From the NCBI GenBank assembly GCA_900553815.1, contig USEY01000016.1, forward strand, positions 1 through 49,174: a stretch of 49,174 nt of DNA, read 5' to 3'. The translations under genes and the position numbers were made by a program. The stretch is from an uncultured Bacteroides sp. (GTDB lineage: Bacteria > Bacteroidota > Bacteroidia > Bacteroidales > Bacteroidaceae). Under the pieces are notes generated by a model. The model was not told where the DNA came from, searched no databases, and was given only the letters and a program-made list of their open reading frames with translations. The number at the start of each line of letters is the position of its first letter. Within the stretch, counting starts at the first letter, position 1. Positions 1 through 10,815 of the stretch are shown here, one piece after another.

Positions 1-98
1 TTTTATTCTGCTAAACTTTATTAATTAACTTATTTGTTATCAACGGATTAGCTATTAATTTAACGAAGTATTATTAAAAGAAGTCAGATTAAAACTAT

Positions 99-1007
99 AT
101 GTGTCAGAAGGTATCTTGTATCTGTTTGTTTATACTGCTGTTTCTCACTTCGTGTGCTTCGCGCAAACAGTTGCTTACAACTGCTTCTGGAGGTGCTGGA
201 GATAATAGTATTAAAATATGGCGTACGATAAAGCGTTTGCCTGTGGGATACAAAGGTGTCAGACGCCTTACTGTTTATGATATTGCTCATCCTGATATTC
301 CTTCTTCTTTTGAGGGTTGTAAGCTGGCGTTTATTTCTGACCTTCATTATCGGAGTTTGTTGAAGGAACGCGGATTGAAAAATCTAATGCGTTTGCTGCA
401 TGAGCTGAAGCCTGATGTATTGCTGCTGGGTGGTGATTTTTATGAATCGTGCAGTGATATGAAGCCATTGGTGGACTCATTATCGCATTTGCGGCCTCTG
501 TTGGGCACGTATGCTGTGTTAGGCAACAATGATTATGAACGGTGCTATGAAGAGGCACTCAGCGTCTTAAATGATGCTGGTATTGATGTGTTGGAGCATA
601 AGGTCGATACTTTGTATCACGGTGAGGAAAAAATACTGTTGGCGGGAGTGCGCAACCCGTTTGATTTAAGAAAGAATGGCGTGTCTCCCTCTTGTGGCCT
701 GTCTGATGAAGACTTTGTTATTTTGCTGACGCATACGCCAGATTATGCTGAAGATGTGCCGATAACGCATGCGGATTTGGTATTGGCCGGGCATACCCAT
801 GGTGGTCAAGTGAAAGTCTTTGGCTATGCTCCTGTAGTACCTTCTCGTTATGGCCGACGTTTCTTGACTGGCTTATGCTATAATTCGGACCGTATTCCGG
901 TTATTGTTACAAATGGTATCGGTACTTCTCGGATTAATGTCCGTTTGGGCGCTCCTTCTGAGGTGGTATTGATAAGGCTGCATAGCTTGTATATATCCGG
1001 CGAATAA
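99..1007 (+). CDS. Calcineurin-like metallophosphoesterase, predicted lipoprotein
   Basis: Predicted two-metal phosphoesterase of the YkuE/YaeI-like branch (302 aa). The N-terminus is a short hydrophobic stretch ending in a lipobox-like LTSC, so the protein is probably a lipoprotein. All blocks of the family are visible in order: SDLHY (first metal Asp and His), GGDF (bridging Asp), GNND (Asn and Asp), LTHTPD (His) and GHTHGGQ (two His). The end of the protein, TNGIGTSRINVRLGAPSE, is typical of the YkuE group, whose characterised members act on membrane-related phosphodiesters or nucleotides; the substrate here cannot be read from sequence. The gene stands alone and converges on pgi. The start follows an A-rich leader with no clear Shine-Dalgarno, normal for this phylum. 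Confidence 0.85.
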   Translation: MCQKVSCICLFILLFLTSCASRKQLLTTASGGAGDNSIKIWRTIKRLPVGYKGVRRLTVYDIAHPDIPSSFEGCKLAFISDLHYRSLLKERGLKNLMRLLHELKPDVLLLGGDFYESCSDMKPLVDSLSHLRPLLGTYAVLGNNDYERCYEEALSVLNDAGIDVLEHKVDTLYHGEEKILLAGVRNPFDLRKNGVSPSCGLSDEDFVILLTHTPDYAEDVPITHADLVLAGHTHGGQVKVFGYAPVVPSRYGRRFLTGLCYNSDRIPVIVTNGIGTSRINVRLGAPSEVVLIRLHSLYISGE

Positions 1008-1041
1008 CCAATGTATGCAGAAGTTGTACTATATAAATGAA

Positions 1042-1111
1042 AGCTGTGCCAGAAATGAAGTGAAATAGCTAAAGCATTCATTGCTTTTAATCACTTCCTT
1101 CTGGCACAGCT
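1042..1111. terminator. Long hairpin between convergent genes
   Basis: Arms of about 21 bases (1042-1063 and 1091-1111), pairing AGCTGTGCCAGAA with TTCTGGCACAGCT and then TGAAGTGA-like with TCACTTC, with a few mismatches. It lies between the stop codons of the metallophosphatase and pgi, so a bidirectional terminator is the simplest reading. Neither side has a long T-run. Confidence 0.6.
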
Positions 1112-1146
1112 CTTATCGTTTCCTGTTCCCTTTTAGGACTTCAGGA

Positions 1147-2484
1147 TTACAGTCTGGCTTTGATAGCTTCAGATTCTTTTTCGTAACCAGGCTTGTTGAG
1201 CAGAGCGAACATGTTTTTCTTATAAGCTTCTACTCCCGGTTGATTGAATGTATTCACACCAAGAAGGTAGCCGCTGATACCGCAGGCCTTCTCAAAGAAA
1301 TAGAGCAGGCTGCCGAGGCTTTCTTCGTTGAGGGCGGGAATAACAATACGCATGTTGGGTACACCACCGTCTACGTGGGCCAACTGTGTTCCCAGTTCGG
1401 CCATCTTATTTACTTCATCCACGCGTTTACCAGCCAAGAAATTCAGTCCGTCAAGGTTTTCTTCATCGAAAGGAACTTCGAGTTTATAGTTTGTTTTGTC
1501 TACCGAGATGACAGTTTCGTAGATTGTACGTTCACCTTCTTGGATCCATTGTCCCATAGAGTGAAGGTCGGTAGAGAAATCAACGGCTGCAGGGAAGATA
1601 CCTTTAAGCTCTTTTCCTTCAGATTCTCCGTAGAGTTGCTTCCACCATTCATTTACATAGTGCAGTTTGGGGCAGAAGTTGACAAGAATCTCGATTTTCT
1701 TGCCATTTTTATAGAGTTCGTTACGGGTAGCTGCGTATAAAGCTGCAGGGTTTTCTGTGAAAGGTACATCTTTACCACAAGCTACTTCCATTTGTGCAGC
1801 ACCAGCCACCAGCTTTTCAATATCATAGCCGGCAACAGCGATTGGCAATAAGCCTACAGGAGTCAGAACAGAGAAACGTCCACCTACATTGTCGGGGATA
1901 ATGAATGATTTGTAGCCTTCTTTATCTGCTGTTGTACGGGCTGCACCTTTCTTGGCGTCCGTTACGGCTACGATAACTTTCCGTGCCATTTCCTTGCCAC
2001 GCTGGTCTTCGCATTGTTTTTTCAGCAGGCGGAAAGCCAAAGCTGTTTCTGTTGTTGTTCCTGATTTAGAAATGTTGATTACGCCGAATTTCTTATCCTT
2101 CAGATATTCAGTCAATTCATAAAGATAGTCTTCGCTGATATTGTGTCCGGCAAAAAGGATAATAGGTGAATTTTTTTTCTCTTCCAGCCAGCTGAAGCTG
2201 TTTGACAGAGCTTCGATAACGGCACGGGCACCCAAGTAACTGCCTCCGATACCTGCTACTACTACTACTTCGCAGTTTTCACGCAATACTTCTGCTGTAG
2301 CCTTTAAGTCAGCCAAGTGTTCGGGAGTGATGGAAGAAGGTAAATGCAACCAACCCAAGAAATCATTGCCTTTACAGGTTCCGTTTTCCAATGCTTCTTG
2401 AGCTTCTTTAACCAGGGCTTCATAGCCCAGTACTTTTTCTTTGGAAATGAATCCAAATGTCTTTTCAATGTTCAGATTGATCAT
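1147..2484 (-). CDS. pgi: Glucose-6-phosphate isomerase
   Basis: Interconverts glucose 6-phosphate and fructose 6-phosphate in glycolysis and gluconeogenesis; cytoplasmic. The 445 aa length matches the short bacterial form. Visible signatures are the sugar-phosphate-binding [14 protein letters not shown] near residue 78, [13 protein letters not shown] near 140 and the family pattern [14 protein letters not shown] near 200. The gene follows gpsA on the same strand after about 80 bases with no recognisable promoter between, so lysS, gpsA and pgi may form one transcription unit, possibly interrupted by a hairpin after lysS. Confidence 0.96.
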   Translation of the reverse strand: MINLNIEKTFGFISKEKVLGYEALVKEAQEALENGTCKGNDFLGWLHLPSSITPEHLADLKATAEVLRENCEVVVVAGIGGSYLGARAVIEALSNSFSWLEEKKNSPIILFAGHNISEDYLYELTEYLKDKKFGVINISKSGTTTETALAFRLLKKQCEDQRGKEMARKVIVAVTDAKKGAARTTADKEGYKSFIIPDNVGGRFSVLTPVGLLPIAVAGYDIEKLVAGAAQMEVACGKDVPFTENPAALYAATRNELYKNGKKIEILVNFCPKLHYVNEWWKQLYGESEGKELKGIFPAAVDFSTDLHSMGQWIQEGERTIYETVISVDKTNYKLEVPFDEENLDGLNFLAGKRVDEVNKMAELGTQLAHVDGGVPNMRIVIPALNEESLGSLLYFFEKACGISGYLLGVNTFNQPGVEAYKKNMFALLNKPGYEKESEAIKARL

Positions 2485-2564
2485 AATTATGATTTTTTTA
2501 AGTTGCTTGTTCTCTTTGTTTGTTAAGGTTGAGCTTTCTTGTCTTATGTCTGTTACTGCTTGTT

Positions 2565-3560
2565 CTACCTGAACGAATCTGTTAAAAGCTTGATTTCGAT
2601 GGTAGGTGAGATGCGTTCATACAAGATATTGTAAACGGCATCAACGATAGGCATATTAACGTGGTAATGTTTATTTATTTCTTTGATACATTTAGTTCCG
2701 TAATAGCCTTCGGCTATCATTTCCATTTCTATTTGTGCACTCTTTACAGAATAACCCTTACCTATCATGGTGCCGAATGTACGGTTACGACTGAAGTTGG
2801 AATATCCTGTCACTAGTAAGTCGCCTAAATAAACAGACTCACTGACATTTCGGTTAAGAGGATGCACGGTTTGTAGGAAACGGTTCATTTCCTGAATGGC
2901 ATTTGACATCAGCACCGCCTGGAAATTGTCTCCATACTTCAGGCCGCTGCAGATACCTGCTGCAATGGCATATACATTCTTTAAAACGGAACTGTATTCA
3001 ATGCCGGCAACATCATTGCTGACAGAGGTTTTGATGAATGAATTAGCCAAATGACGGGCTACAATACTAGCCTTGTCTATGTCAGGGCAAGCCACGGTAA
3101 GATATGACAAACGTTCCAAAGCTACTTCTTCGGCATGGCAAGGTCCAGCCAGTACGGCAATGTTTTCAGCTGGTACGCCATATTCTTTGGTAAAATATTC
3201 AGAGACAATCAAATTGTCATCGGGAACAATACCTTTGATGGCCGTGATAATGAACTTGTCCTTTATTTTTGTTTTAAGTTTCTTGAGATGAGATTTCAGA
3301 TAGGGAGAGGGCGTCACGAAAATAAGCGTATCAGATTCCTTTACTACATCATTGATGTTGGAACTGAAATTGATACGTTTGATATCAAATTTGACGCCTG
3401 TCAGATAGGCAGGATTATGCCCAAGACGTTTGAAATCGGCAATACGATCATCGCGCCGCATATACCAATTAATTGTCTCGGCTTGTGCCAACACCATTTT
3501 GGCTATAGCTGTGGCCCAGCTTCCTCCGCCCATGATGGCTATCTTTCCGGGTAGTTTCAT
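2565..3560 (-). CDS. gpsA: Glycerol-3-phosphate dehydrogenase [NAD(P)+]
   Basis: Reduces dihydroxyacetone phosphate to sn-glycerol 3-phosphate for phospholipid synthesis; cytoplasmic. The Rossmann motif [14 protein letters not shown] begins around residue 7; the catalytic Lys lies in the [12 protein letters not shown] segment, which is well preserved, as is the [14 protein letters not shown] region. I place the start at 3560 (MKLPGK, 331 aa) rather than at the further upstream ATG, because the family begins directly before the Rossmann strand and the extra residues fall inside an intergenic hairpin. Lies between lysS and pgi on the same strand. Confidence 0.95.
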   Translation of the reverse strand: MKLPGKIAIMGGGSWATAIAKMVLAQAETINWYMRRDDRIADFKRLGHNPAYLTGVKFDIKRINFSSNINDVVKESDTLIFVTPSPYLKSHLKKLKTKIKDKFIITAIKGIVPDDNLIVSEYFTKEYGVPAENIAVLAGPCHAEEVALERLSYLTVACPDIDKASIVARHLANSFIKTSVSNDVAGIEYSSVLKNVYAIAAGICSGLKYGDNFQAVLMSNAIQEMNRFLQTVHPLNRNVSESVYLGDLLVTGYSNFSRNRTFGTMIGKGYSVKSAQIEMEMIAEGYYGTKCIKEINKHYHVNMPIVDAVYNILYERISPTIEIKLLTDSFR

Positions 3561-3576
3561 AAAACAATTAATAATG

Positions 3577-3634
3577 AAAAATGGAGAATGCAAGCAAGGC
3601 GTTGTTTATGGCCCTGCCTGCATTATCCATTTTT
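3577..3634 (-). terminator. Intercistronic hairpin between lysS and gpsA
   Basis: Arms at 3577-3600 and 3611-3634, 24 bases each, differ at three positions, two of which still allow G-U pairing. The loop is about 10 bases. On the minus strand the second arm ends in ATTTTT followed by an AT-rich stretch. It sits directly after the lysS stop and before the gpsA start, so it could be a partial terminator, an RNA stability element or an attenuator. Confidence 0.6.
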
Positions 3635-3638
3635 ATTT

Positions 3639-5369
3639 TTAATCCTTAATGGCGTTAATCCATTCGGTTACGTCATTGACGCTCGGATTGGATAATTCCA
3701 ATTTATATTTCTTATTGATGCCGCAGATATCCATGTGCAGTTTCTGCGGATTTACAGTTTTCATATCGCTTACCAGGTTGTAGCCGGCTTTTTGAATGAC
3801 TGCAACCCATTCTTCGGGGATGCCAAGTGCTGTGAATTTGGCGGGAGCATCCTTAGGAGCTACTTTCTCAGGACGCATTTGCGGGAAAAGAAGTACTTCC
3901 TGGATAAATGACTTGCCTGTCATCAGCATGACAAGGCGGTCTATTCCGATACCTACACCCGAAGTAGGAGGCATACCGTATTGCAGAGCACGCAGGAAAT
4001 CCTGGTCGATAATCATGGCTTCATCGTCTCCCTTATCGGCTAGTCTCATCTGTTCTTTGAAACGTTCTTCCTGGTCGATGGGGTCGTTCAGCTCTGAGTA
4101 AGCATTACACAATTCCTTGCCATTTACCATCAATTCGAAACGTTCGGTCAGTCCCGCTTTGCTGCGGTGCTTCTTGGTCAACGGAGACATTTCGATAGGA
4201 TAGTCGGTAATGAAGGTTGGCTGTATGAAGGTACCTTCGCAGAATTCACCGAAGATTTCATCTATCAGTTTACCCTTGCCCATTGTATCGTCAATTTCCA
4301 TCTTCAGCTCCTTACAGATTTGGCGAATTTCATCTTCGTTCTTGCCTTCCAAATCATATCCGGTCTTTTCTTTGATGGCTTCCAGAATAGGCAAACGTCG
4401 GTATGGAGCTTTAAAGCTAATGGTCTTGCCGTCAATAACACTCTCTGTGCAACCGTTAACCGCAATGCAGATACGTTCAAGCATCTTTTCTACGAAACTC
4501 ATCATCCAATTGTAGTCTTTGTATTGGACGTAGAGCTCCATACATGTAAATTCCGGGTTGTGCGTACGGTCCATTCCTTCATTGCGGAAGTTCTTTCCTA
4601 TTTCATACACTCCTTCAAAGCCTCCTACAATCAGACGCTTCAAGTATAACTCGGTGGCGATACGCAGATAGAGGTCAATATCGAGTGAGTTGTGGTGTGT
4701 AATGAAAGGACGTGCGCTGGCGCCTCCGGGGATGGATTGCAGAATAGGAGTCTCTACTTCTGTATAACCGGCTTCGTCGAGCACGGCACGCATGGTTTTT
4801 ATGATAAGAGAACGTTTCAGGAAGGTGTCTTTCACACCATCATTTACTACCAGGTCAACGTAGCGTTGGCGATAGCGCAGTTCAGGATCTTCAAAAGAGT
4901 CGTAAGCTACACCGTCTTTGTATTTGACTATGGGCAGAGGTTTAATGCTTTTGGCCAATACGGTCAGTTTCTTTGCATGGATACTGATTTCGCCCATTTG
5001 TGTACGGAATACGAAGCCTTCGATTCCGATAAAATCGCCTAAGTCGAGTAAACGTTTGAAGACAGTATTATAGAGGTCTTTGTTTTCATCCGGGCAGATG
5101 TCGTCGCGTGTGATGTATACTTGAATGCGTCCTTTGGCATCTTGCAGTTCGATAAAGGAAGCTTTTCCCATAACGCGGCGGCTCATCATACGTCCGGCCA
5201 CCGATACCTGGCGTGGTTCATCTTCGTCTTTGAATTCAGCTTTTATATCGGTAGAGAAAGCATTGGTTACATACTCTGCTGCGGGATAGGGTTCAATACC
5301 CATCGCGCGAAGTTCATTCATGCTGTTGCGCCGAATGATTTCCTGTTCACTTAGTTCTAATACGTTCAT
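3639..5369 (-). CDS. lysS: Lysyl-tRNA synthetase, class II, with C-terminal extension
   Basis: Charges tRNA-Lys. An N-terminal OB-fold (about residues 50-150) precedes a class II core with motif 2 ([21 protein letters not shown], near 260-280) and motif 3 ([15 protein letters not shown], near 475-490). At 576 aa it is about 70 residues longer than typical bacterial LysRS. The extra part follows the usual C-terminal block FPQMRPE and contains [17 protein letters not shown] and [12 protein letters not shown], which looks like a small helix-hairpin-helix-type domain. I believe this tail is common in Bacteroidota, but its role is not evident from sequence. A -7 element lies about 28 bases upstream. 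Confidence 0.96.
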   Translation of the reverse strand: MNVLELSEQEIIRRNSMNELRAMGIEPYPAAEYVTNAFSTDIKAEFKDEDEPRQVSVAGRMMSRRVMGKASFIELQDAKGRIQVYITRDDICPDENKDLYNTVFKRLLDLGDFIGIEGFVFRTQMGEISIHAKKLTVLAKSIKPLPIVKYKDGVAYDSFEDPELRYRQRYVDLVVNDGVKDTFLKRSLIIKTMRAVLDEAGYTEVETPILQSIPGGASARPFITHHNSLDIDLYLRIATELYLKRLIVGGFEGVYEIGKNFRNEGMDRTHNPEFTCMELYVQYKDYNWMMSFVEKMLERICIAVNGCTESVIDGKTISFKAPYRRLPILEAIKEKTGYDLEGKNEDEIRQICKELKMEIDDTMGKGKLIDEIFGEFCEGTFIQPTFITDYPIEMSPLTKKHRSKAGLTERFELMVNGKELCNAYSELNDPIDQEERFKEQMRLADKGDDEAMIIDQDFLRALQYGMPPTSGVGIGIDRLVMLMTGKSFIQEVLLFPQMRPEKVAPKDAPAKFTALGIPEEWVAVIQKAGYNLVSDMKTVNPQKLHMDICGINKKYKLELSNPSVNDVTEWINAIKD

Positions 5370-5397
5370 TTCGTTTTCTTAACTCTATATTTGGTGG

Positions 5398-5405
5398 CAA
5401 AAATA
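5398..5405 (-). promoter_or_regulatory. -7 element of the lysS promoter
   Basis: Reads TATTTTTG on the minus strand, a full match to the Bacteroides -7 consensus TAnnTTTG. I could not find a clear -33 TTG. Confidence 0.55.
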
Positions 5406-5572
5406 CGAAACATTTTTTAGAATTCATTACTTTAGGCTAAAAGAAGTGGATGTGGCAGTCGCTATCACCGGTTCTAGGAGATAGATAGAGGTGTGAAAAG
5501 CTGCCCGAAATGTATATGGCATGCTTGCCGCAGATATAAGAGTAGGGGCTTGTATGGCATGCCAATGTATAC

Positions 5573-6019
5573 TTATTTCTCCAGCAGGTCTTTCAGGAAG
5601 GTATCCAGTTCCTCGTCCAATCCTTTCAGTAGTTCATCGTTGACGAGCAGGGTGTCATCATCCATCAGCAGTAGTTCTGCTATGGTTTCTTTGTCTTCGT
5701 CGACCAGTACGAAGGAGTATGGTTTCAAGATGTTCAGTTTGTCAAAACATCCTTCATTGTTCATCTGATTCAGCAAAGAGCTGAGCAAAGATTCCGTATT
5801 TTTATAGAAATCATCGCCCTCATAGGCAGTCCATTCTTCTATGGTGCTGCAGGCCAGCTCTTGGTCTTCATCGTCAAAAATGGACAGTTCACCCGAATTC
5901 TGGTCGGGTTGCAGATGTATATCAGTCACATAGGTCTGTTCTTCACCTGTTGTATATTTGCTGACAGCCTTTTTAATGGTATCTTCAAGAAGCGTTACGG
6001 ACGATTGACTCAGTTTCAT
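5573..6019 (-). CDS. Small acidic conserved protein of unknown function
   Basis: 148 aa with no signal peptide or membrane segment. It is strongly acidic, with runs such as SIFDDEDQEL and LVDEDKET, and has a leucine-rich C-terminus (ELLKGLDEELDTFLKDLLEK) likely to be helical. I recognise it only as the type of conserved hypothetical found in Bacteroides and give no function. It has its own -7 element TACCTTTG on the minus strand at 6047-6054. Just past its stop an imperfect inverted repeat built on GGCATGC and GCATGCC (about 5513-5571) may act as terminator. lysS follows on the same strand about 200 bases later. Confidence 0.75.
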   Translation of the reverse strand: MKLSQSSVTLLEDTIKKAVSKYTTGEEQTYVTDIHLQPDQNSGELSIFDDEDQELACSTIEEWTAYEGDDFYKNTESLLSSLLNQMNNEGCFDKLNILKPYSFVLVDEDKETIAELLLMDDDTLLVNDELLKGLDEELDTFLKDLLEK

Positions 6020-6046
6020 ATTGTTCCTATTTTCTTAATGATTGTT

Positions 6047-6054
6047 CAAAGGTA
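6047..6054 (-). promoter_or_regulatory. -7 element for the small acidic protein
   Basis: Minus strand TACCTTTG matches TAnnTTTG exactly and lies 27 bases before the start codon. No convincing -33 is seen. Confidence 0.55.
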
Positions 6055-6088
6055 TAAAAAAAACGAATAAGGATATAATATCTTTCCA

Positions 6089-7174
6089 TTAAAAATCATC
6101 GCCCAGGCGTTGCATCTGTACGCTTAGCTTCATCTGGCTGTTTTTTCGGTCTTGAAGCTCTTCTACATAAAGACTGGTAAAGACAAAATTGGGAACGGAA
6201 GCCGGAGTGACGGATTGACTGTTCTGCTGGTCTATCTTGTCTATCTTTCGGGCTTGCTCCTGTGCTTTCTTGGCCCATTCGGTAGCCGTGGCTATACTGT
6301 CTTGCATTTCGTAGCCAAGTGCGATGTTGCAGGCTGCATACATCTTTTGCTTCCCTTTTTTGCTGTCGTAGGCTTGTTCCCAGAGTTTGATGGCTTCCGG
6401 CCAGTTGCTTTCCTTGGCATAGATGGCTGCATCGCGCATGTTGACCGAGCCACCGGTGAACAGGTAGCGCGTCGCAGTCTTCCAGTGGGGTAGCAGGTGC
6501 TTGACGGGAATAGAGCCTCCGAAGTCAGAAGCTTGCCGAATGACCTCTTCCTGCGAGATGAGCCTTGCCATTACACGTTGGCCGCTGTTGTCGAATTCCT
6601 CCCAAAAGATGCTGTCGTTGTTGTTGATACTGACCATTGGGCCTTTTCGGTTAGGCAGATAAACACTGATAGAGGGATAGACTTTGGCGTCGACTGTGCC
6701 ATGGTATACGTTCCAACCTGGTACATAACTGATTTTTCGGCGGGTCCTAATCTTGATGTCTTCCAGTGCAATCAGGAAATCCACTTGCAAGTCGTTTATC
6801 AATTGGTTGGCCTCTTCCGTTTCCAGCATCTGTTTGGCTGTACTTCCGGTTGCTTGCAGAGCCGAGTCGCAAATCACCACCTCGTCAAAATAGTTGCCTT
6901 CGGCCAAGGCTTGGGCCAGTGCTTCGGCTGTAATGGCAGGATTACCGCTGAAAGTGGCTGTTTCTATGTACTCGCTTTCTGTTTCTGTTTTGGTTACAGA
7001 CGGCTCGCTATCATCGGCTGGGACGTTATTCACGATGGCCACTTTTTTCAATTGTTGCGGAAAGCTGACGTCGGCCGGCAACAGGTAGTCTATGGATAGC
7101 TGTTCCACGCTTTGACAGCTAGCAACCAGCAGCAAACTGCTAAGGGTTAGGATATAAAGTACAGGTTTGGTCAT
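6089..7174 (-). CDS. DUF6340-type lipoprotein
   Basis: 361 aa with a lipoprotein signal peptide (hydrophobic LYILTLSSLLLVASC, lipid-modified Cys near residue 20). The body begins with LSIDYLLPADVSFPQQLKKVAIVNN, as in DUF6340 proteins of Bacteroidota, which build small-molecule- or stress-related lipoproteins of unknown role. A TPR-like region follows near residues 250-310 (NMRDAAIYAKESNWPEAIKLWEQAY, then AACNIALGYEMQ). Predicted to be periplasmic-facing or surface-anchored. The promoter is probably at 7198-7205; the next gene upstream, secA, ends with its own terminator, so this is a separate unit. Confidence 0.75.
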   Translation of the reverse strand: MTKPVLYILTLSSLLLVASCQSVEQLSIDYLLPADVSFPQQLKKVAIVNNVPADDSEPSVTKTETESEYIETATFSGNPAITAEALAQALAEGNYFDEVVICDSALQATGSTAKQMLETEEANQLINDLQVDFLIALEDIKIRTRRKISYVPGWNVYHGTVDAKVYPSISVYLPNRKGPMVSINNNDSIFWEEFDNSGQRVMARLISQEEVIRQASDFGGSIPVKHLLPHWKTATRYLFTGGSVNMRDAAIYAKESNWPEAIKLWEQAYDSKKGKQKMYAACNIALGYEMQDSIATATEWAKKAQEQARKIDKIDQQNSQSVTPASVPNFVFTSLYVEELQDRKNSQMKLSVQMQRLGDDF

Positions 7175-7197
7175 ATATTTATTGTTTCATTTGTTGG

Positions 7198-7205
7198 CAA
7201 AAATA
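7198..7205 (-). promoter_or_regulatory. -7 element for the DUF6340 lipoprotein
   Basis: Minus strand TATTTTTG, in a context (GTATTTTTGCCA) nearly identical to that in front of lysS. It lies 24 bases before the start codon. Confidence 0.6.
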
Positions 7206-7291
7206 CGTTTTTTATGTGGATATGGATGATGGCTAGCTTGTTTTTTTGAGGACTTTCCAGCTTTTGTTGCCTGATATTGTACTGATAGGTT

Positions 7292-7419
7292 CGCGAGGGG
7301 GTTCGCGATTAGGCTCGCGAGGGGGTTCGCGGTTAGGCTCGCGAAGGGGTTCGCGGTTAGGCTCGCGAAGGGGTTCGCGGTTAGGCTGACGTGGATTGAC
7401 GTTGCGAGGCCAACGTGGG
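7292..7419. repeat. Dyad tandem array, 24-bp period (array 1)
   Basis: Five units of 24 bp starting at 7292, 7316, 7340, 7364 and 7388. Each reads arm CGCGAA or CGCGAG, linker GGGG, arm TTCGCG, then the 8-bp spacer GTTAGGCT (6+4+6+8). The fifth unit has diverged (arms GACGTG and GACGTT), yet ACGTT and AACGT still pair across its 8-bp spacer. Located between the secA terminator and the DUF6340 promoter, outside both predicted transcripts. Similar in plan to arrays near 14.1, 22.1, 37.5 and 48.9 kb. Confidence 0.9.
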
Positions 7420-7433
7420 TATGAGTTGAAAAA

Positions 7434-7469
7434 GAAGCACCCGGAGCGATTTCCTCGTCCGGGTGCTTC
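7434..7469 (-). terminator. Rho-independent terminator of secA
   Basis: Perfect 12-bp stem GAAGCACCCGGA with TCCGGGTGCTTC around a 12-base loop. On the minus strand it is followed directly by TTTTTC, 50 bases after the secA stop codon. Confidence 0.9.
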
Positions 7470-7518
7470 TGTGCTTGGTTGGCTTTACTTGCCCGTAGGG
7501 GAAGTGAAGCTCATGGGG

Positions 7519-10500
7519 TTACAGGTTCTTGCCGTGGCAGTTCTTGTATTTCTTACCACTACCGCAAGGGCAGGGATCGTTGCGCCCTACTGTCTTTTCT
7601 GCGCGGATGGGTTCGCGCTTGGGCTGCTCGCGTGTATCATGCTGGGCAGCTGCCTGTTGGTTGGGGTCGCTGAGGTCCTGTTTCTGCTCTTTGTACTTGC
7701 TCATGTCCTGATGTTGCTCGGGAGCGGCCTGGCGTACTTCCTGCGGCTCGGCCACAGGAATCTGGCCTCTCATCAGGATGGCTATGGTCTGGTTGTTTAT
7801 CTTGTTCACCATAGCGTCGAAGAGGTTCACTGATTCCAACTTGTAGATGAGCAGCGGGTCTTTCTGTTCGTAGCTGGCATTTTGTACGGAGTGCTTCAGC
7901 TCGTCCAGTTCGCGCAGGTTCTCTTTCCAGGCTTCATCGATGACGTGCAACAGGATGGCTTTCTCAAACGACTTCACTACCTCCTTGCACTCACTTTCGT
8001 AAGCGGCCTTGAGGTTGCAAGAGATGTTGTACATGCGTTTGCCGTCGGTGATGGGTATCAGGATGTTTTCGTACATGTGTCCCTGATTCTCGTACACCTG
8101 TTTGATGACGGGGTAGGCAATCTGAGCCATGCGGTCAGTCTTGCGCTTGAACAGCTCCATGGCCTTGTTGAAGGTCTTCTCGGCCAGTGCTTCCTTCTTC
8201 TCGTTCTTGAATTCCTCTTCGCTGAAAGGCACTTCCATGGCCAGGGTCTGAAGGATGTCCATCTTGCAGTTCTCATAATCGGGAGCTTCAACGGCATTGG
8301 CGCTGCGGTCCCATATCATGTTGACGATGTCCATGCCGATGCGTTCACCCATCAGCGCGTGGCGACGCTTGGTGTAGACTACGGAACGTTGCTTGTTCAT
8401 CACGTCGTCGTATTCCAACAGGCGTTTACGTATACCGAAGTTGTTTTCTTCCACCTTCTTTTGGGCGCGTTCGATAGACTTGGATATCATGCTGTGCTCA
8501 ATCATTTCACCTTCCTTGAAGCCCAGCTTGTCCATGACGCTGGCAATGCGGTCGGAAGAGAAGAGGCGCATGAGGTCGTCTTCCAGTGAAACGAAGAATA
8601 CGGATGAACCCGGGTCACCCTGACGTCCGGCACGACCACGCAGCTGGCGGTCAACGCGGCGTGACTCGTGACGTTCCGTACCGATGATGGCCAAACCGCC
8701 GGCAGCTTTCACTTCGGGGCTCAGCTTGATATCGGTACCACGACCGGCCATGTTGGTGGCTATGGTCACGGTGCTGCTTTGTCCGGCCTGTGCCACGATT
8801 TCTGCTTCCTTCTGGTGAAGCTTGGCGTTGAGCACGTTGTGGGGTATCTTGCGCATGGTCAGCATCTTGCTCAGCATTTCTGATATTTCAACGGAAGTAG
8901 TACCCACCAGAACGGGGCGTCCGGCCTGAACCATGGCTTCTATTTCTTCGATGACGGCTTTGTATTTTTCGCGTTTGGTCTTGTACACGCGGTCGTTCAT
9001 GTCCTTTCTTGCAATGGGGCGGTTGGTAGGAATTACCACTACATCCAGCTTGTAGATGTCCCAGAATTCGCCTGCTTCGGTTTCGGCCGTACCGGTCATA
9101 CCTGCCAGCTTGTGATACATACGGAAGTAGTTCTGCAATGTAATGGTGGCGAAGGTCTGTGTGGCGGCTTCTACCTTTACGCGTTCCTTGGCTTCAATGG
9201 CCTGGTGCAATCCGTCGGAGTAGCGGCGTCCTTCCATGATACGTCCGGTCTGCTCGTCCACGATTTTCACCTGTCCGTCAATGACAACGTATTCGTCGTC
9301 TTTCTCGAACATGGTGTAGGCTTTCAGCAGCTGGTTGATGGTGTGCACGCGCTCTGACTTGATGGCATAGTTGGTCAGCAGGGCATCTTTCTTCTCCAGA
9401 CGTTGTTCATCGGTCAGGCCCGGTTCGTTTTCCAGTTCCGAGAGTTCGGCGGTGATATCAGGCAATACGAAGAAGGTGGGGTCGGAAGAATTTCCACTGA
9501 TGAGGTCCACACCCTTGTCGGTAAGGTCTACGCTATTCAGCTTTTCTTCAATGACGAAGTAGAGCGGGTCTGTTACCTCGTGCATACGCTTGTTGTTCTG
9601 CTCCATGTAGATTTCCTCGGTCTTGAGCATACCGGCCTTGATGCCTTGCTCGCTGAGGAACTTGATGAGGGGCTTGTTCTTGGGCAGCGCCTTGTGGCTG
9701 CGGTAAAGGGCGAGGAAGCCTTCTTCCTGCTCTTTCTTGTCGCTCGATGCGATGAGTCGCTTGGCGTCAGCCAGATATTGGGTAGCCAACTTCTTTTGCG
9801 CTTCAACCAGACGCTCAACCAGCGGACGCAGTTGCTCAAACAGCTGGTCGTCGCCTTTGGGTACGGGACCGGAGATGATGAGCGGTGTACGGGCATCGTC
9901 AATGAGGACGGAGTCCACCTCGTCGACAATGGCATAGTTGTGGCGGCGTTGTACAAGGTCTTTGGGGCTGATGGCCATGTTGTCGCGCAGGTAGTCGAAA
10001 CCAAATTCGTTGTTGGTACCGAATGTGATGTCGGCCATGTAGGCGCGACGGCGTGCTTCAGAGTTGGGCTGATGTTTGTCAATACAGTCTACGCTCAGGC
10101 CATGGAACATATAGAGCGGTCCCATCCACTCGGAGTCACGCTTGGACAGGTAGTCGTTCACGGTTACTACGTGTACACCATTACCAGTCAGCGCGTTGAG
10201 GAATACGGGCAGGGTAGCCACCAAGGTCTTACCTTCACCTGTCGCCATTTCGGCAATCTTGCCTTTGTGCAGAACGACGCCACCGAAAAGCTGTACGTCG
10301 TAGTGTACCATGTTCCAGGTCACTTCGTTTCCACCTGCTATCCAGTGGTTTTGGTAGATGGCCTTGTCGCCTTCAATGCGTACAAAGTCTTTGGTGGCAG
10401 CCAGGTTCCGGTCGAAGTCGTTGGCTGTTACCACGATTTCCTCGTTTTCGGAGAATCGGCGTGCCGTGTCCTTAACGATGGCAAAGGCAACGGGCAATAC

Positions 10501-10815
10501 TTCGTCGAGTGCTTTCTCGTAAATGTCGAGCACTTCTTTCTCCAGTTTGTCTATTTGTGCAAAGAGTGCTTCGCGTTCTTCCAGCTCTGTGCTTTCTACG
10601 CTGGCTTTCAGTTCGTTGATTTTGGCTTGCTGTTCGGCTGCCGATTGGCGTATGTAGGCCTTCAACTCTTCGGTCTTGGCACGCAGGCCGTCGTTGTCGA
10701 GTTTGGCTACATCGGGGTAGGCAGCTTTAATCTTGTTCACCCACGGTTGTATTTCTTTCATATCGCGGGTGGATTTGTTGCCGAAAATCGAGCTTAAAAA
10801 TTCATTAAATCCCAT
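7519..10815 (-). CDS. secA: Protein translocase ATPase SecA
   Basis: Motor of the Sec pathway: binds preproteins and SecYEG and drives export by ATP hydrolysis. At 1,098 aa it is the long Bacteroidota form. Walker A appears as [13 protein letters not shown] (near residue 190) and the DEAD-type box as [16 protein letters not shown] (near 297). The helicase-like second domain has [10 protein letters not shown] and [15 protein letters not shown]. The C-terminus carries the SEC-C zinc motif [17 protein letters not shown]. Relative to E. coli SecA there are insertions in the nucleotide-binding and preprotein cross-linking regions. It lies downstream of the Lnb/pseudophosphatase pair on the same strand with a 190-base gap in which I find no consensus promoter. 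Confidence 0.98.
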   Translation of the reverse strand: MGFNEFLSSIFGNKSTRDMKEIQPWVNKIKAAYPDVAKLDNDGLRAKTEELKAYIRQSAAEQQAKINELKASVESTELEEREALFAQIDKLEKEVLDIYEKALDEVLPVAFAIVKDTARRFSENEEIVVTANDFDRNLAATKDFVRIEGDKAIYQNHWIAGGNEVTWNMVHYDVQLFGGVVLHKGKIAEMATGEGKTLVATLPVFLNALTGNGVHVVTVNDYLSKRDSEWMGPLYMFHGLSVDCIDKHQPNSEARRRAYMADITFGTNNEFGFDYLRDNMAISPKDLVQRRHNYAIVDEVDSVLIDDARTPLIISGPVPKGDDQLFEQLRPLVERLVEAQKKLATQYLADAKRLIASSDKKEQEEGFLALYRSHKALPKNKPLIKFLSEQGIKAGMLKTEEIYMEQNNKRMHEVTDPLYFVIEEKLNSVDLTDKGVDLISGNSSDPTFFVLPDITAELSELENEPGLTDEQRLEKKDALLTNYAIKSERVHTINQLLKAYTMFEKDDEYVVIDGQVKIVDEQTGRIMEGRRYSDGLHQAIEAKERVKVEAATQTFATITLQNYFRMYHKLAGMTGTAETEAGEFWDIYKLDVVVIPTNRPIARKDMNDRVYKTKREKYKAVIEEIEAMVQAGRPVLVGTTSVEISEMLSKMLTMRKIPHNVLNAKLHQKEAEIVAQAGQSSTVTIATNMAGRGTDIKLSPEVKAAGGLAIIGTERHESRRVDRQLRGRAGRQGDPGSSVFFVSLEDDLMRLFSSDRIASVMDKLGFKEGEMIEHSMISKSIERAQKKVEENNFGIRKRLLEYDDVMNKQRSVVYTKRRHALMGERIGMDIVNMIWDRSANAVEAPDYENCKMDILQTLAMEVPFSEEEFKNEKKEALAEKTFNKAMELFKRKTDRMAQIAYPVIKQVYENQGHMYENILIPITDGKRMYNISCNLKAAYESECKEVVKSFEKAILLHVIDEAWKENLRELDELKHSVQNASYEQKDPLLIYKLESVNLFDAMVNKINNQTIAILMRGQIPVAEPQEVRQAAPEQHQDMSKYKEQKQDLSDPNQQAAAQHDTREQPKREPIRAEKTVGRNDPCPCGSGKKYKNCHGKNL

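Noticed and set aside
9403..10797. 464-residue frame opposite secA
   Set aside because: Lies wholly antisense to a certain gene, has no recognisable motif, and arises from codon usage in secA.
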